Shown here: positions 49,038 through 60,901 of the stretch, one piece after another
Layout: each line of letters begins with the position of its first letter
Position numbering within the stretch: position 1 is the first letter of the stretch
Source: Fremontodendron californicum
Taxonomy: Eukaryota > Streptophyta > Magnoliopsida > Malvales > Malvaceae
Direction of reading: 5' to 3'
Assembly: GCA_030761205.1 (NCBI GenBank)
Contig: JAULJL010000025.1
Coordinates: 754,001-818,000 of the forward strand
Length of the DNA stretch: 64,000 nucleotides
Translations under genes and position numbers: made by a program
Notes under the pieces: generated by a model
What the model was told of the DNA's origin: nothing
Databases searched by the model: none
Seen by the model: the letters and a program-made list of their open reading frames with translations, nothing else

Positions 49038-50989
49038 ATATATCTATGTAAATAAATCTAGGCAAGTCTAATATATCTATGTAATTATGTTTTACATAGG
49101 TATATTACAATTACATAGATACATTAGAATTACATAGATATATTGGATATATATATATATATATTACAATTACATAGATATATATATATATTACAATTAC
49201 ATAAATGTATTACAATTACATAAATATATTACAATTACATAGATGTATTACAATTACATAAATATATTACAATAACATAGATATATTACAATTACTTAGA
49301 TATATTAGAATTACATAGATATAGATATTAGAATTACATAGATATTACAATTACATATATATATATATATATTAGAATTACATAGATATATTACATAGAT
49401 ATATTACAAATACAAAAATATATTACAATTACATAGATATATTAGAATTACTTAAAACGTTAGAATTACATAGATATATTACAGTAATTGTAATATATCT
49501 ATGTAATGTATCTAATTGTAATAACTATATTTATGTAGTTGTAATACATCTATGTAATATATCTATGTAATTGTAATATATCTATGTAATAGTAATATAT
49601 CTAAGTAATTGTAATATATCTATGTAATAAATATATATATATATATTACAATTACATAGATATTACATAGATATACAACAGATACATACATATATTACAA
49701 TTACATAGATATATTACAATGTATTACACAAATATATTACAATTACCTAAATATATTACAATTGCATAGATATATTAGAATTACATAGATATATTACAAT
49801 TACAGAAATATATTACAATTACACGAATATATCTATTAAATATATCCATGTAATTGTAATTGTCATTGTAATTATCTATATCTATATCTATATCTATATC
49901 TATGTAATTGTAATATATTTATGTAATAGTAATGTAATATATTAATGTAATTGTAACATATATATGTAATTGTAATATATCTATGTAATTGTAATTATGT
50001 GATTGTAATATATGTAATATATCTATGTAATTAGATATCTATGTAATTGTAAATATATTTATGTAATTGTAATATATCTATGTAAAATACTATCTATGTA
50101 ATATATATTATAATTGTAATATATCTATGTAATATATTATCTATGTAGTTTTAATATATCTATGTAATTATATTACAATTACATAGATAATATTATAATT
50201 ACATAGATATATTACATAGATATATATTTATTACATAGATACATTACAATTACATATATATATAGATAATATATTACACTAATACATCTATGTAATTGTA
50301 ATATATATAATGTAATTGTAATAATATAAAATTATATTAATATATCTATGTAATTGTAATATATCTATGTAATATATCTATATATTTATGTAATTGTAAT
50401 ATATGTAATATCGAATGTTTACAATTACATAGATATATTACAATTACATAGATAATATATTACATAGATATATTACAATCACATAAATATATTTACAACT
50501 ACATAGATATCTGATTACATAGATATATTACATATATTACAATCACATAATTACAATTACATAGATATATTACAATTACATATATATATATATATATTAC
50601 AATTACATAGATATATTACAATTACATAAATATATTTACAATTACATAGATATATATATATATTTTCAATTACATAAATGTATTACAACATACTCAGTTA
50701 CATAAATATATTTATTACATAGATATACTATTACAATTACATAGATATATTACATTAACACTATTAAATATATTACAATTACATAGATATATTAAAACTA
50801 CAAAGATATATTATAATTACATAGATAAATTTATTACATAGATATATTATAATTACAAAAATATATTACATAAACATATTTATAATACTAAATTTATAAT
50901 TATCTATGTAATATATAATTGTAATATGTTTATATTATATAGATATATTACAATTACATAGTTGGTTTTAAATATATATCCAATATATT
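49038..50989. repeat. 19-bp AT-rich minisatellite, block 11
   Basis: Mixed-orientation monomers with short TA runs; no gene seen. Confidence 0.94.
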
Positions 50990-51507
50990 CATTTCATTTC
51001 CCGATTCGACTTTCTCATCTCTTTCACCATTTTTATTTTTTTCTGTATTATTCTTTGATTGTTAGATATCTGTTCAATGTTAGAGGAGGCACGCGACCAC
51101 TTAAACAACCGACCCATCTTCTCAAACTGGTCAGTTTCTCTATTTTTTTTTTTTCATTTTGTTTTCTCGTCGTATTTGCTTTTATATCTCCTTTTCCTAT
51201 AGTTGGATTGTATTTGTATTTGGGCATGGATTAATTATTTAGTCCCGTTAATTAGATTTGTGGCAAATTGTCTGTTGATTTATTCATAATCAATATAGAA
51301 AATTTGATGATAAATTAAGTGGGAAAAACCATTAGAATTGTTGCAGCATCAATCTGGGCAAGTTGGGAATGAGAACGATTTATTAATCCACACGAAAGCT
51401 ACAACACTGTCCGATGATTCTCTTTCCCCACGCAAAAGAAGCCCCTATTGGATGATAAATTAAGCTTGTGAAGATTCGAACAAGGGCTCTTGAGATGTGG
51501 TTATAAT
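50990..51507 (+). mobile_element. CACTA transposon fragment, copy 2 (internal part)
   Basis: Matches 18150-18565 of copy 1 (CCCGATTCGACTTTCTCATC, GTTAGAGGAGGCACGCGACC) and extends about 100 bp beyond it (TCCGATGATTCTCTTTCCCC...). Terminal repeats are absent. The exon-like piece at about 51080-51140 is conserved between copies, but I cannot identify a protein. Confidence 0.7.
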
Positions 51508-53725
51508 ATACATGTAATTGTAATATATTACAATAGATATTTTATTCTAATGTTTTCTGTAATTGTAATATATATATGTAATTATAATATATTTATGTAA
51601 TTGTAATATATCTATGTTATTGTAATATATTTATGCAATTGTAATATATCTATGTAATTTTAATATATTTTTGTAATTATATATTTGTGTAATTGTAATT
51701 GTAATATATTTATGTAATATCTCTATGTTATTGTAATATATCTATGCAATTGTAATATATATATATATATATATATATCTATGTAATATATTTATCTCTG
51801 TAATTGTAATATATCTATGTATTTATTTAGATATATATTTGTGTAATTGTAATTGTAATATATACAAATATTTATGTAATATATGTAATAGTAATATATC
51901 TATGTAATTGTAATATATATCTATGTAATTGTAATTATGTGATTGTAATATATGTAATATATCTAGGTAATTAGATATCTCTGTAATTGTAAATATATTT
52001 ATGTAATTGTAATATATCTATGTAATTGTAATATATCTATGTAATTGTAATATATCTATGTAATTGTGATATATATATATATATATATCTATGTAATATA
52101 TCTATGTAATTGTAATATATTTATGTAATTGTAATATATATATGTAATTGTAATATATCTATGTAATTCTAACATATCTATGTAATTTTAATATCTATGT
52201 AATTGTAATATATTTAAGTAATGTATCTATGTAATATATCTATGTAATTGTAATATATCTATGTAATATATATATATATTTATATCTATGTAATTATAAA
52301 TATATTTATGTAATATATCTATGTAATTATAATATATCTAAGTAATTGTAGAATTATATAGATATATTACAATTACATAGATATATTAAATATGTAATTG
52401 TTATATATCTATGTAATAGTAATATATCTATGTAACTGTAATATATCTATGTAATCCTAATATATCTATGTAATAGTAATATATCTATGTAATTGTAATA
52501 TATTACGTGTAATAGTAATATATCTATGTAATTGTAATTGTAATATATACATAAATATATCTATGTATCTATGTAATTGTAATTGTAATATATACATAAA
52601 TATATCTATGTAATTATAATATATCTATGTAATGGTAATGTATCTATGTAATTGTAATATATCTATGTAATTGTAATGTATTCATTTAATTGTTATATAT
52701 CTATGTAAGAGTAATGTATCTATGTAATTGTAATTGTAATATATCTATGTAATTATAATACATCTATGTAATATATCTATGTTATTGTAATATATCTATG
52801 TAATTGTAATATATCTATGTAATTGTAATATATTTGTGTAATTGTAATATATTTATGTAATTATAATATATCTATGTAATTGTAATACAACTATGCAATT
52901 ATAATTACATTAATCATATGTAATATATCTATGTAATTCTAATATGTTATATATCTATGTAATTCTAATAGTAATATATACATTTCATTAATCATATGTA
53001 ATATATCTATGCAATTGTAATATATCTATGTAATTGTAATATATTACATGTAATAGTAATATATCTATGTAAATGTAATTGTAATATATACATAAATATA
53101 TTATATGTAATATATCTATGTAATTGTAATATATCCATGTAATTTTAATGTATCTATGTAATATATCTCTGATATTGTAATATATCTATGTAACTGTAGT
53201 ATATCTATGTAATTGTAATATAAATATGTAATTGTAATATATTTATGTAATTATAGATATATTACAATTACATGGATATATTACAATTACATAGATATAT
53301 TATTACAATTACATAGATGTATTACAATTACAAAGATATATTACAATTACATATATATATATATATATTACAATTACATAGACATATTACAATTGCATAG
53401 ATATATATTACAATTACATAGATACATTACAATTACACAAATATATTATCTATGTAATATATTTAAGTAATTGTAATTGTAATATATATATATATATATA
53501 TATCTATGTAATTGTAATATATCTATATAAATGTAATTGAAATATATCTATATATTTATGTGATTATAATATATCTATGTAATTGTAATATATTATCTAT
53601 GTGTAATATATCTATGTAATTGTAATATATATATATATATATATATATCAAATGTATCTATGTAATTCTAATAGATCAATGTAATTCGAAAACATTATAT
53701 ATTACATGTAATATATCTATGTATT
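51508..53725. repeat. 19-bp AT-rich minisatellite, block 12
   Basis: Predominantly in the plus orientation (TATATCTATGTAATTG) from 51508 to about 53250, then mixed. Contains a repeated TAATAGTAATATATCTATG ... ATACATAAATATATC group at about 52505, 52560 and 53050. Confidence 0.94.
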
Positions 53726-54790
53726 TAGAATAAAGGGTGTAGAATAGGTAGTGACAGGTTTGTTTTGTTCCTCCGCACACACTGTATTTGCATTTGCATA
53801 ACATGAACTCTCTACCCGGGTTCCGTCCTTTTAAGTGGGAGTAAAGTAACTACGCCTTCGTGATTGATCCTCCGTATGGGCTAGTGAAACACTTTCGGAG
53901 TATAAAGTACCTATTGCCTTCGTGATAATCCTCCGTACGGGCATAGGAAAATCTACTCTAACGAATTGAACCCGCTTTTATCGAGGTGCCTTACTAGCCT
54001 TCACCGGCGATAGTGAGGAACAATCTAGAGCCTTAGAACCGATTCACCTTCATATAGTGAACCTAGACGAAGCCATGTCGGATTTCTGTTAGATACCGAA
54101 GATAGGAACACATGGAGGGACATTTCTAAACCTTTTATTACCTATTTTACACTTTGAATAAGTATGGTAGATCGGGCAACGATGTACGTACATCGCCCGT
54201 AATAAATATGATAATCCGTCCCAAAGGCACAGTGATACCTATATAAGTAGATATTTGTCGGGGAAGAATATTCATTAATTGTTTGAAAAAAATAAAAATC
54301 CTTTTTCAAGCATTTTTGCATTTTGCACATTTCATACATGTGTAAATAGAGCATGTACATTTTTTATTGTATTATTTATCTCGTTTTTGCAATAAACAGT
54401 TGGTAATTTCATAAAACCAGTAGTGTAGTATGAACATTTGCATATGGTACCATAGTAGGATCCATTTTTCCGAAATTCTTTTGGAAATAATATGATTGGT
54501 TTTTCAAAGAAAAACATGTTTAAAAAAAAATCATAAATTTGGAGGCAAATCTTGCATAATGAGATTTTTGAATAATCAAGATTTAGGTCCCACCAATTTC
54601 GTGTAATCATTGGTTAATTTATTTGTATCATGTTGACATCATGTCACAGTCCTAACATGCATGGTTATTCATTGTAGAATACATTTGTGATATACATGGT
54701 CATTCTTTGTACCTACCTTTGTATTAATTCATTTAGTCTTAGCATGTATCATTTTGACATCATAGCATGCATGGTCATTCATTGTAAAAT
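53726..54790. other. Unrecognised non-satellite segment of about 1 kb
   Basis: Moderate GC, no monomers, no credible gene. It has a direct repeat around GCCTTCGTGATNATCCTCCG at about 53852 and 53915, a near-perfect palindrome at 54173-54199, and a GCATGGTCATTCATTGTA-type repeat at about 54660, 54695 and 54770. The last part resembles untranslated or LTR sequence of retroelements, but I see no LTR end. The minus-strand frames at 54142 and 54332 do not look like proteins. Confidence 0.5.
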
Positions 54791-55073
54791 ACGTTTATTA
54801 CAATTACATAGATATATTACATAGATACATTACATAAATAAATTACAATTACATAGATATTACAATTACATAGATATATTAGAATTACGTAGATATACTA
54901 CAATTACATAGATATATTTATGTAATTGTAATATATCTATGTAATATATTATTACAATTACATAAATATATTACAATTACATAGATATATTACATATATA
55001 TTACAATTACATATATAATTACATAGATATATTATAATTACATAGATAAATATTACAATTACATAGACATATT
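54791..55073. repeat. 19-bp AT-rich minisatellite, block 13
   Basis: Short block, mostly in the ACATAGATATATTACAATT orientation. Confidence 0.93.
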
Positions 55074-55530
55074 GATGAGAAAGTCGAATTGGGAAATGAA
55101 ATGAAATGGTGATTACCGATTGAAAAGGAAAATAAGTGAAAGAGCTAGATAAGAGAAAGAGACGGGTGAAAGAGAGAAGTGGAAAAGAAAAGGGGAAATA
55201 TAACCTAATACAATACCAATGGGCAAATCCGTCAATATAGCATTTTTAGTAAAAATTAAATCACCCGCCTTTATAAAAGAAAGCCGCGTTATTTTCAAAG
55301 TGACTTATATTGACGGATGAAAAAATCCGTCAGTATATATTATTACTATGCCGACGACGTTTTATAAATCCGTCAGTATAGATAACATATACACCGACGG
55401 TTATGACTTCCGTTGGTATATGACGAATACATACCGACGGATAACAAATCCGTCAGAATATCCTATTTATACCGACGAATTTTGTCCGTCAGTATAGGCT
55501 TTTGTCGGTATATGGCATTTTTTTGTAGTG
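55074..55530 (-). mobile_element. CACTA transposon terminal fragment, copy 3
   Basis: Read on the minus strand it starts at the terminus CACTACAAAAAAATG at 55530, has subterminal CCGTCGGTATA / ACTGACGGAT repeats in both orientations, and then the leader-like region. It breaks off at 55074 in satellite. It is the inverted counterpart of 17776-18190 and supplies the terminus missing there. Confidence 0.82.
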
Positions 55531-55880
55531 CATACCGACGATTTTCTATTAGTAGTTGGTATAGGTGTATCTATACCATCGGATAATTAAAGCGTTGGTA
55601 TATGTTATGTATCTATACCGATGGTTTCTAATTAATAGTCGGTATAGGTGTATCTACAGCGACAGATAATTAAAGTATCAGTATTTGTTATGTACCTATA
55701 CCGACGGTTTCTCATCAACTGTCGGTATAGATATATCTATAGCGACGGATAAATGAAGCGTTGGTATATGTTACATATATTCTGACGGTACCAAAAATCT
55801 GTCGCTATAGATCCTTTTTACCTACGGATTTCTACCGTCAGTATAACTAAGTGTCAGTATATGACAATTTGTTTGTAGTG
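55531..55880 (-). mobile_element. Second CACTA terminus with 83-bp subterminal tandem repeats
   Basis: Minus strand starts CACTACAAACAAATTG at 55880. It contains three 83-bp units (ATACCGA at 55532, 55615 and 55698) built of ACCGACGGTTTCT and TATAGCGACGGATAA-type words. It directly abuts the terminus at 55530, so one CACTA end lies in or beside another. Confidence 0.78.
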
Positions 55881-57167
55881 CTATGTAATATCTACGTAAT
55901 TGTAATATATTTATGTACTATATCTATGTAATTGTAATATATATTACATAAATATATTACAATTACATAGATATATTACAACTACATATCTATGTAATTG
56001 TATATCTATGTAATTGTAATATATATATATATATATATATTACATAGATATATTACAATTACATAGATATATTACTATTACATAGATATATTACAATTAC
56101 AAAGATATATTACATATATTACATAGATGTATTACAATTACATAAATATATTTATTACAATTAGATACATTACATAGATATATTACAATTACAATTACTG
56201 TAATATATCTATGTAATTCTAATGTTTTAAGTAATTGTAATATATCTATGTAATTGTAATATATTTTTGTAATTGTAATATATCTATGTAATATATCTAT
56301 GTAATTGTAATATATTTGTGGAATTTACGTGGAATTACTATGTGTACATTAGAATCACTAAAAACATTAGATAATGTAATTACAAAGATATATTACATGT
56401 ATACATTAGAATTACTAAAAACATTAGCTAATTGATAATATTATAATTACATACATAGATATATTATAATTACATAGATATATTATATTTATTTGTTAGA
56501 ATTACCACTTAACATTACGTAAATTACACAAATATATTACATAGATATATTATAATTACAAAAATATATTACAATTACATAGATATATTAATGAAAACAT
56601 TAGATATTACATGTATATTTTAGAATTACCAATTACATAGATATATTACAATTACCACTTAACATTATATTACAATTATATAGATATATTACAATTACTG
56701 AAAACATTAGATATTTGATAATGTTTTGAGTAATTTAGAACTATCACTTAAAATTACATAAATTACATAGATAATTAATACTTTAGAATTACTTAAAACA
56801 TATCTATGTAATTATAATATGTTTATGTAATTTTAATATATCTATATATCTATGTAATTGTAATATATTTCAGTAATTGTAATATATACATGTAATATCT
56901 AAACCCTAAACCCTAAACCCTAAACCCTAATGTTTTCAGCAATTCTAATTATTCATGTAATATCTAATATTTTCAGTAATTCTAATATTTTCAGTAATAT
57001 ATCTAATACAGTAATTGTAATATTATCTATATAATTGTAATATATCTACGTAATTGTAATATCTATTGTTTTCAGAAATAGTAATGTAACTTACATAGAT
57101 ATATTAAAAATATATTACAATTACATAAATACAATTACAGAAATATATTACAATTACATAGATACAA
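55881..57167. repeat. 19-bp AT-rich minisatellite, block 14
   Basis: Near copy of 26890-27895 over its second half, and of 22560-22990 over its first part. Contains the telomere-repeat insertion at 56901-56930. Ends at the LTR fragment at 57168, at a site that is uninterrupted in the other copy (about 27895). Confidence 0.94.
56901..56930. repeat. Interstitial telomere repeat, (CCCTAAA) x4
   Basis: Four perfect CCCTAAA-type heptamers, plus matching flanking bases (CT before, TG after). In the sister copy at about 27656 the same place reads ATCTAATGTTTTC with no heptamers, so exactly 28 bp (four units) were added at a CTAA site. Confidence 0.96.
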
Positions 57168-57882
57168 TCTCAAGAAGCTATCTTTCAAGCTTTATCTCTT
57201 CAAACTTTCCTTTTTTTCTAAACTTTTCATTTTTGCTCTCAACCAAGAAGAGAAAAACTAAGAAAAACTAAGAGAAATCAGCCAAAATGAAGTTGAAAAT
57301 TCGAAATTCTGACCACCCCTTAATGTTGGCAGAATTTTACCTCTCTCCTCCCCTAGGATGTTGTCATTTTTTGTGTAACCAATTTTCCATCAAATGGCTA
57401 ATAATTCAAGGTGAAAAATTATGAAATTACCACCTTTAGATTAGCATCTCAGCTCTCTCAAATTACAGCTGTTAAAGAATAATGTTGACATCTCTCTTGG
57501 CCTATGTGGCTTAATCACCATGGCTTGATCAAAGAGAATCTCTAACTAACTCTTGATTTTTAGCCATTTGATTGAAAAATCAGAAGCTTCCTCCTTCCTT
57601 TGGGCTTGGGCAGGCCAAAACTTCTCTTTTCCAGCCCAACTCTGATTTTTTGAAAGGCCCAAAGAAGCCCTTTTCGGTTGCTTGGATGAAATGACCGTTT
57701 TGCCCCCCGGATGCAAATAAATATCAAACGGACTCCAAATTCAATTTTTCTTTTTTTAATACTTCCAAAATAATAAAATATTGAGTTCTGGAAGTTTTCA
57801 AAATTATCCGAGTCCGTTTTCTATTTATTTGGATTTTTTCTTCCAAAAATGCCCTTTTATGCCCCTACATTTTACCATTTTT

Positions 57883-58519
57883 TAAACGAGCTCCAAATCA
57901 AGATTTTTCTTCACCAATCTCTTCCAAATAATTTAAAAATGTGATCTGGAAGTTTTCATAATTTTTGGAGCTCATTTGGTATTTTTTCGGGATTTATCGG
58001 CTTGAATTACTGCATATGAGGCTCGGGATTTGGCCATTTTGCAAACGGACTCCGAATCAAGATTTTCTTTCGCCAATATCTTCAAAATAATTTAAAAATG
58101 AGATTTGCAAAATTTCATAATTTTTGGAGTCCATTTGCTATTTTTTCGGGATTTATCTTTTTGAATTATTGCATAGGAGGCCCGAGATTTGGCCATTTTG
58201 CAAACGAACTCCGAATTAAGATTTTATTTCGCCAATCTCTTCCAAATAATTTAAAAATGAGATCTGCAAAATTTCAAAATATTTGGAGCTCATTTGCTAT
58301 TTTTCCGGGATTTTCCTTTTTGAATTACTACATTAGAAGCCCGGGATTTGGCCATTTTACAAACGAACTCCGAATCAAGATTTTCTTTTACCAATATCTT
58401 TCAAATGATTTAAGAATGAGATTGACAAACTTTCAGAATTTTCGGAGTCCATTTGCTATTTTTCCCAAATTTTCCAATTTTGCCCTTTTGCCTCCGAAAC
58501 CCGGTTTTGCTCAAAACAA
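57883..58519. repeat. 159-bp tandem repeat, four units
   Basis: Units begin (AAACGGACTCCGAATCAAG or close variant) at about 57883, 58042, 58201 and 58360, exactly 159 bp apart. Because 159 is a multiple of three, the array stays open for 184 codons in one frame and gives a repetitive peptide. Confidence 0.92.
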
Positions 58520-58937
58520 GTCTGATTTTCAGATTTTCTTCAATCTGAGCCTTGGGCTATCCTTTTTAATCATTCTTCATCCATTGGGGGCTTTGGTCTT
58601 AACAAGTCGGGCCATTTCTGTGATTCTTCCCGATTTCACCGAAATCCACTAAAAACCCTAATTCTCGGTTTTCTCCCGGATTGACTTTTCTTTCGTTTTT
58701 TCTTGCAAGTGACTTCTCCATTACCCGTATTCAGTGCTTATCTTTCATTTCAAACCTTCAATTTTGACCAATTTGATCGTTTAAGCACTTTTCCCCAAAT
58801 TTCTCGGATTAGGGTTTCCTTTCTACTGAATCTCCAAATCCCAACTTCCGAACTCCATATCTTTCAATGTAGACATCCGATTATCAAAATTCTTTCGTCA
58901 TTTTTCAATTGAACTTAAAATCTTGATTTTGAAAGTG

Positions 58938-59026
58938 GGTTGACTTTTTAGTAGTTGACTTTCTGGGGTTGACTTTTTCGGGGTTGACTTTTTTTCGAGG
59001 TTGACTTTTTTCAAGTTTGACTTTTT
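58938..59026 (+). promoter_or_regulatory. Cluster of six TTGACTTT words (W-box cores)
   Basis: Six TTGACTTT words within about 90 bp, plus one at about 58681. TTGAC(C/T) is the core bound by plant WRKY transcription factors. A regulatory role in the LTR is inference; a simple tandem expansion of a T-rich word is the alternative. Confidence 0.4.
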
Positions 59027-59158
59027 ATGCTCGCCCTCTTAAACTAAGTCTCGGAGTACCACCTGCAGGATGAAATAAAAATCTTTTTACACTCGGAAAT
59101 ATCAATATAGGAAGAAAACATACCTGTTTAGTGGTCCGAACAAAATTAGGTGTCTACA

Positions 59159-60866
59159 ATTACAATTACATAGATATATTACATAAATATATTACAATTA
59201 CATAAATATATTATAATTACATAGATATATTACAATTACATAGATATATTACAATTGTAATATATCTATGTAATTGTAACATATATCTATGTAATATATC
59301 TTTGTAATAGTAATATATCTATATCTATTATAATATATACATAGATATTACAATTACATAGATATATATTACATAGATATATTATAAAATATACATAGAT
59401 ATATATTACATAGATATATTACAATTACATAGATATATATTACATAGATATTACAATTACATAGATATATATTACATAGATATATTACATAGATATATTA
59501 CATAGATATATTACAATTACATAGACATATTACAATTACATAGATATATTACAATTACATAGATATATTACAATTGCATAGATGCATTACAATTACATAG
59601 ATATATTACAAATAATAGATAATATATTACATAGATATATTACAATTACAATTACATAGATATATACTACAATTACAGAGATATATATTAAAATTACATA
59701 GATATTACAATTACATAAATATATTACATAGATATGTATTACAATTACATAGATATATTACAATTACATAGATATATTACAATTACATAGATATATTACA
59801 ATTACATAGACATATATTACATTACATTACATAAATATATTACATAGATATATTACATAGATATATTACATAGATACATTACGTAAATATATTACAATTA
59901 CAGAGATATATATTACAATTACATAGATATATTACATTAACACAATTACATAAATAGATACATTTACATAGATATATTACAATTACATAGATATATATTA
60001 TAATTACTGTAATATATCTATGTAATATATCTATGTAATTGTAAAAATATATGTAATTTTAATATATCAATGTAATTGTAATATCTATGTAATATATCTA
60101 TGTAATTGTAATGTATCTATGTAATTGTAATATCTATGTATCTATGTAATATATCTATGTAATTGAAATATATCTATGTTATTGTAATATATTATCTATG
60201 TAATTGTAATATATCTATGTAATATATCTATGTAATTGTAATATCTATGTATCTATGTAATTGAAATATATCTATGTAATATATCTATATAAATGTAATA
60301 TATCTATGTAATTGTAATGTATTTGTGTATTGTAATATATCTATGTAATTGTAATATCTATGTATCTATGTAATATATCTATGTAATTGAAATATATCTA
60401 TGTAATATATCTATATAAATGTAATATATCTATGTAATTGTAATATATCTATGTAATTGTAATGTATTTGTGTATTGTAATATATCTATGTAATATATCT
60501 ATGTAATAATAATATATCTATGTAATTGTAATATATCTATGTAATATATTATCTATGTAATTGTAATATATATATTGTAATAGATAATTGTAATATATTT
60601 ATATAATTGTAATATATCTATGTAATATATTATCTATGTAATTGTAATATATATATTGTAATATATCTATATAATTGTAATATATCTATGTAATTGTAAT
60701 ATATTTATGTATATATCTATGTAATATATCTATGTAATATATGTATGTAATTGTAATGTATCTATGTAATATGTCTATGTAATATATATATATATATCTA
60801 TGTAATAGTAATATTTTATCTACGTAATTGTAATATATCTATGTAATTCTAATATATATGTCTATG

Positions 60867-60901
<35 letters not shown>

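Larger units (their letters stand above)
57168..59158 (+). mobile_element. Large LTR fragment ending GACAAAATTAGGTGTCTACA-type
   Basis: About 2 kb of moderate GC. It ends CAAAATTAGGTGTCTACA at 59158, the terminus shared with 13460 and 30218, so this is the 3' part of an LTR of the TGTAGACACC (Ogre/Tat-like) family or a relative. Inside: a 159-bp tandem repeat, a cluster of TTGACTTT words, and a region also found inverted at 48846-49037. The frames at 58098-58652 and 58703-58912 are not convincing proteins. Confidence 0.7.

Noticed and set aside
48845..49051. 68-codon plus-strand frame
   Set aside because: It lies in an inverted piece of the LTR also present at about 57597-57783 and ends in satellite.
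54142..54610. Two minus-strand frames of 72 and 92 codons
   Set aside because: Biased composition, no recognisable motif, and they overlap in a region with no sign of coding; kept only as part of the unrecognised segment.
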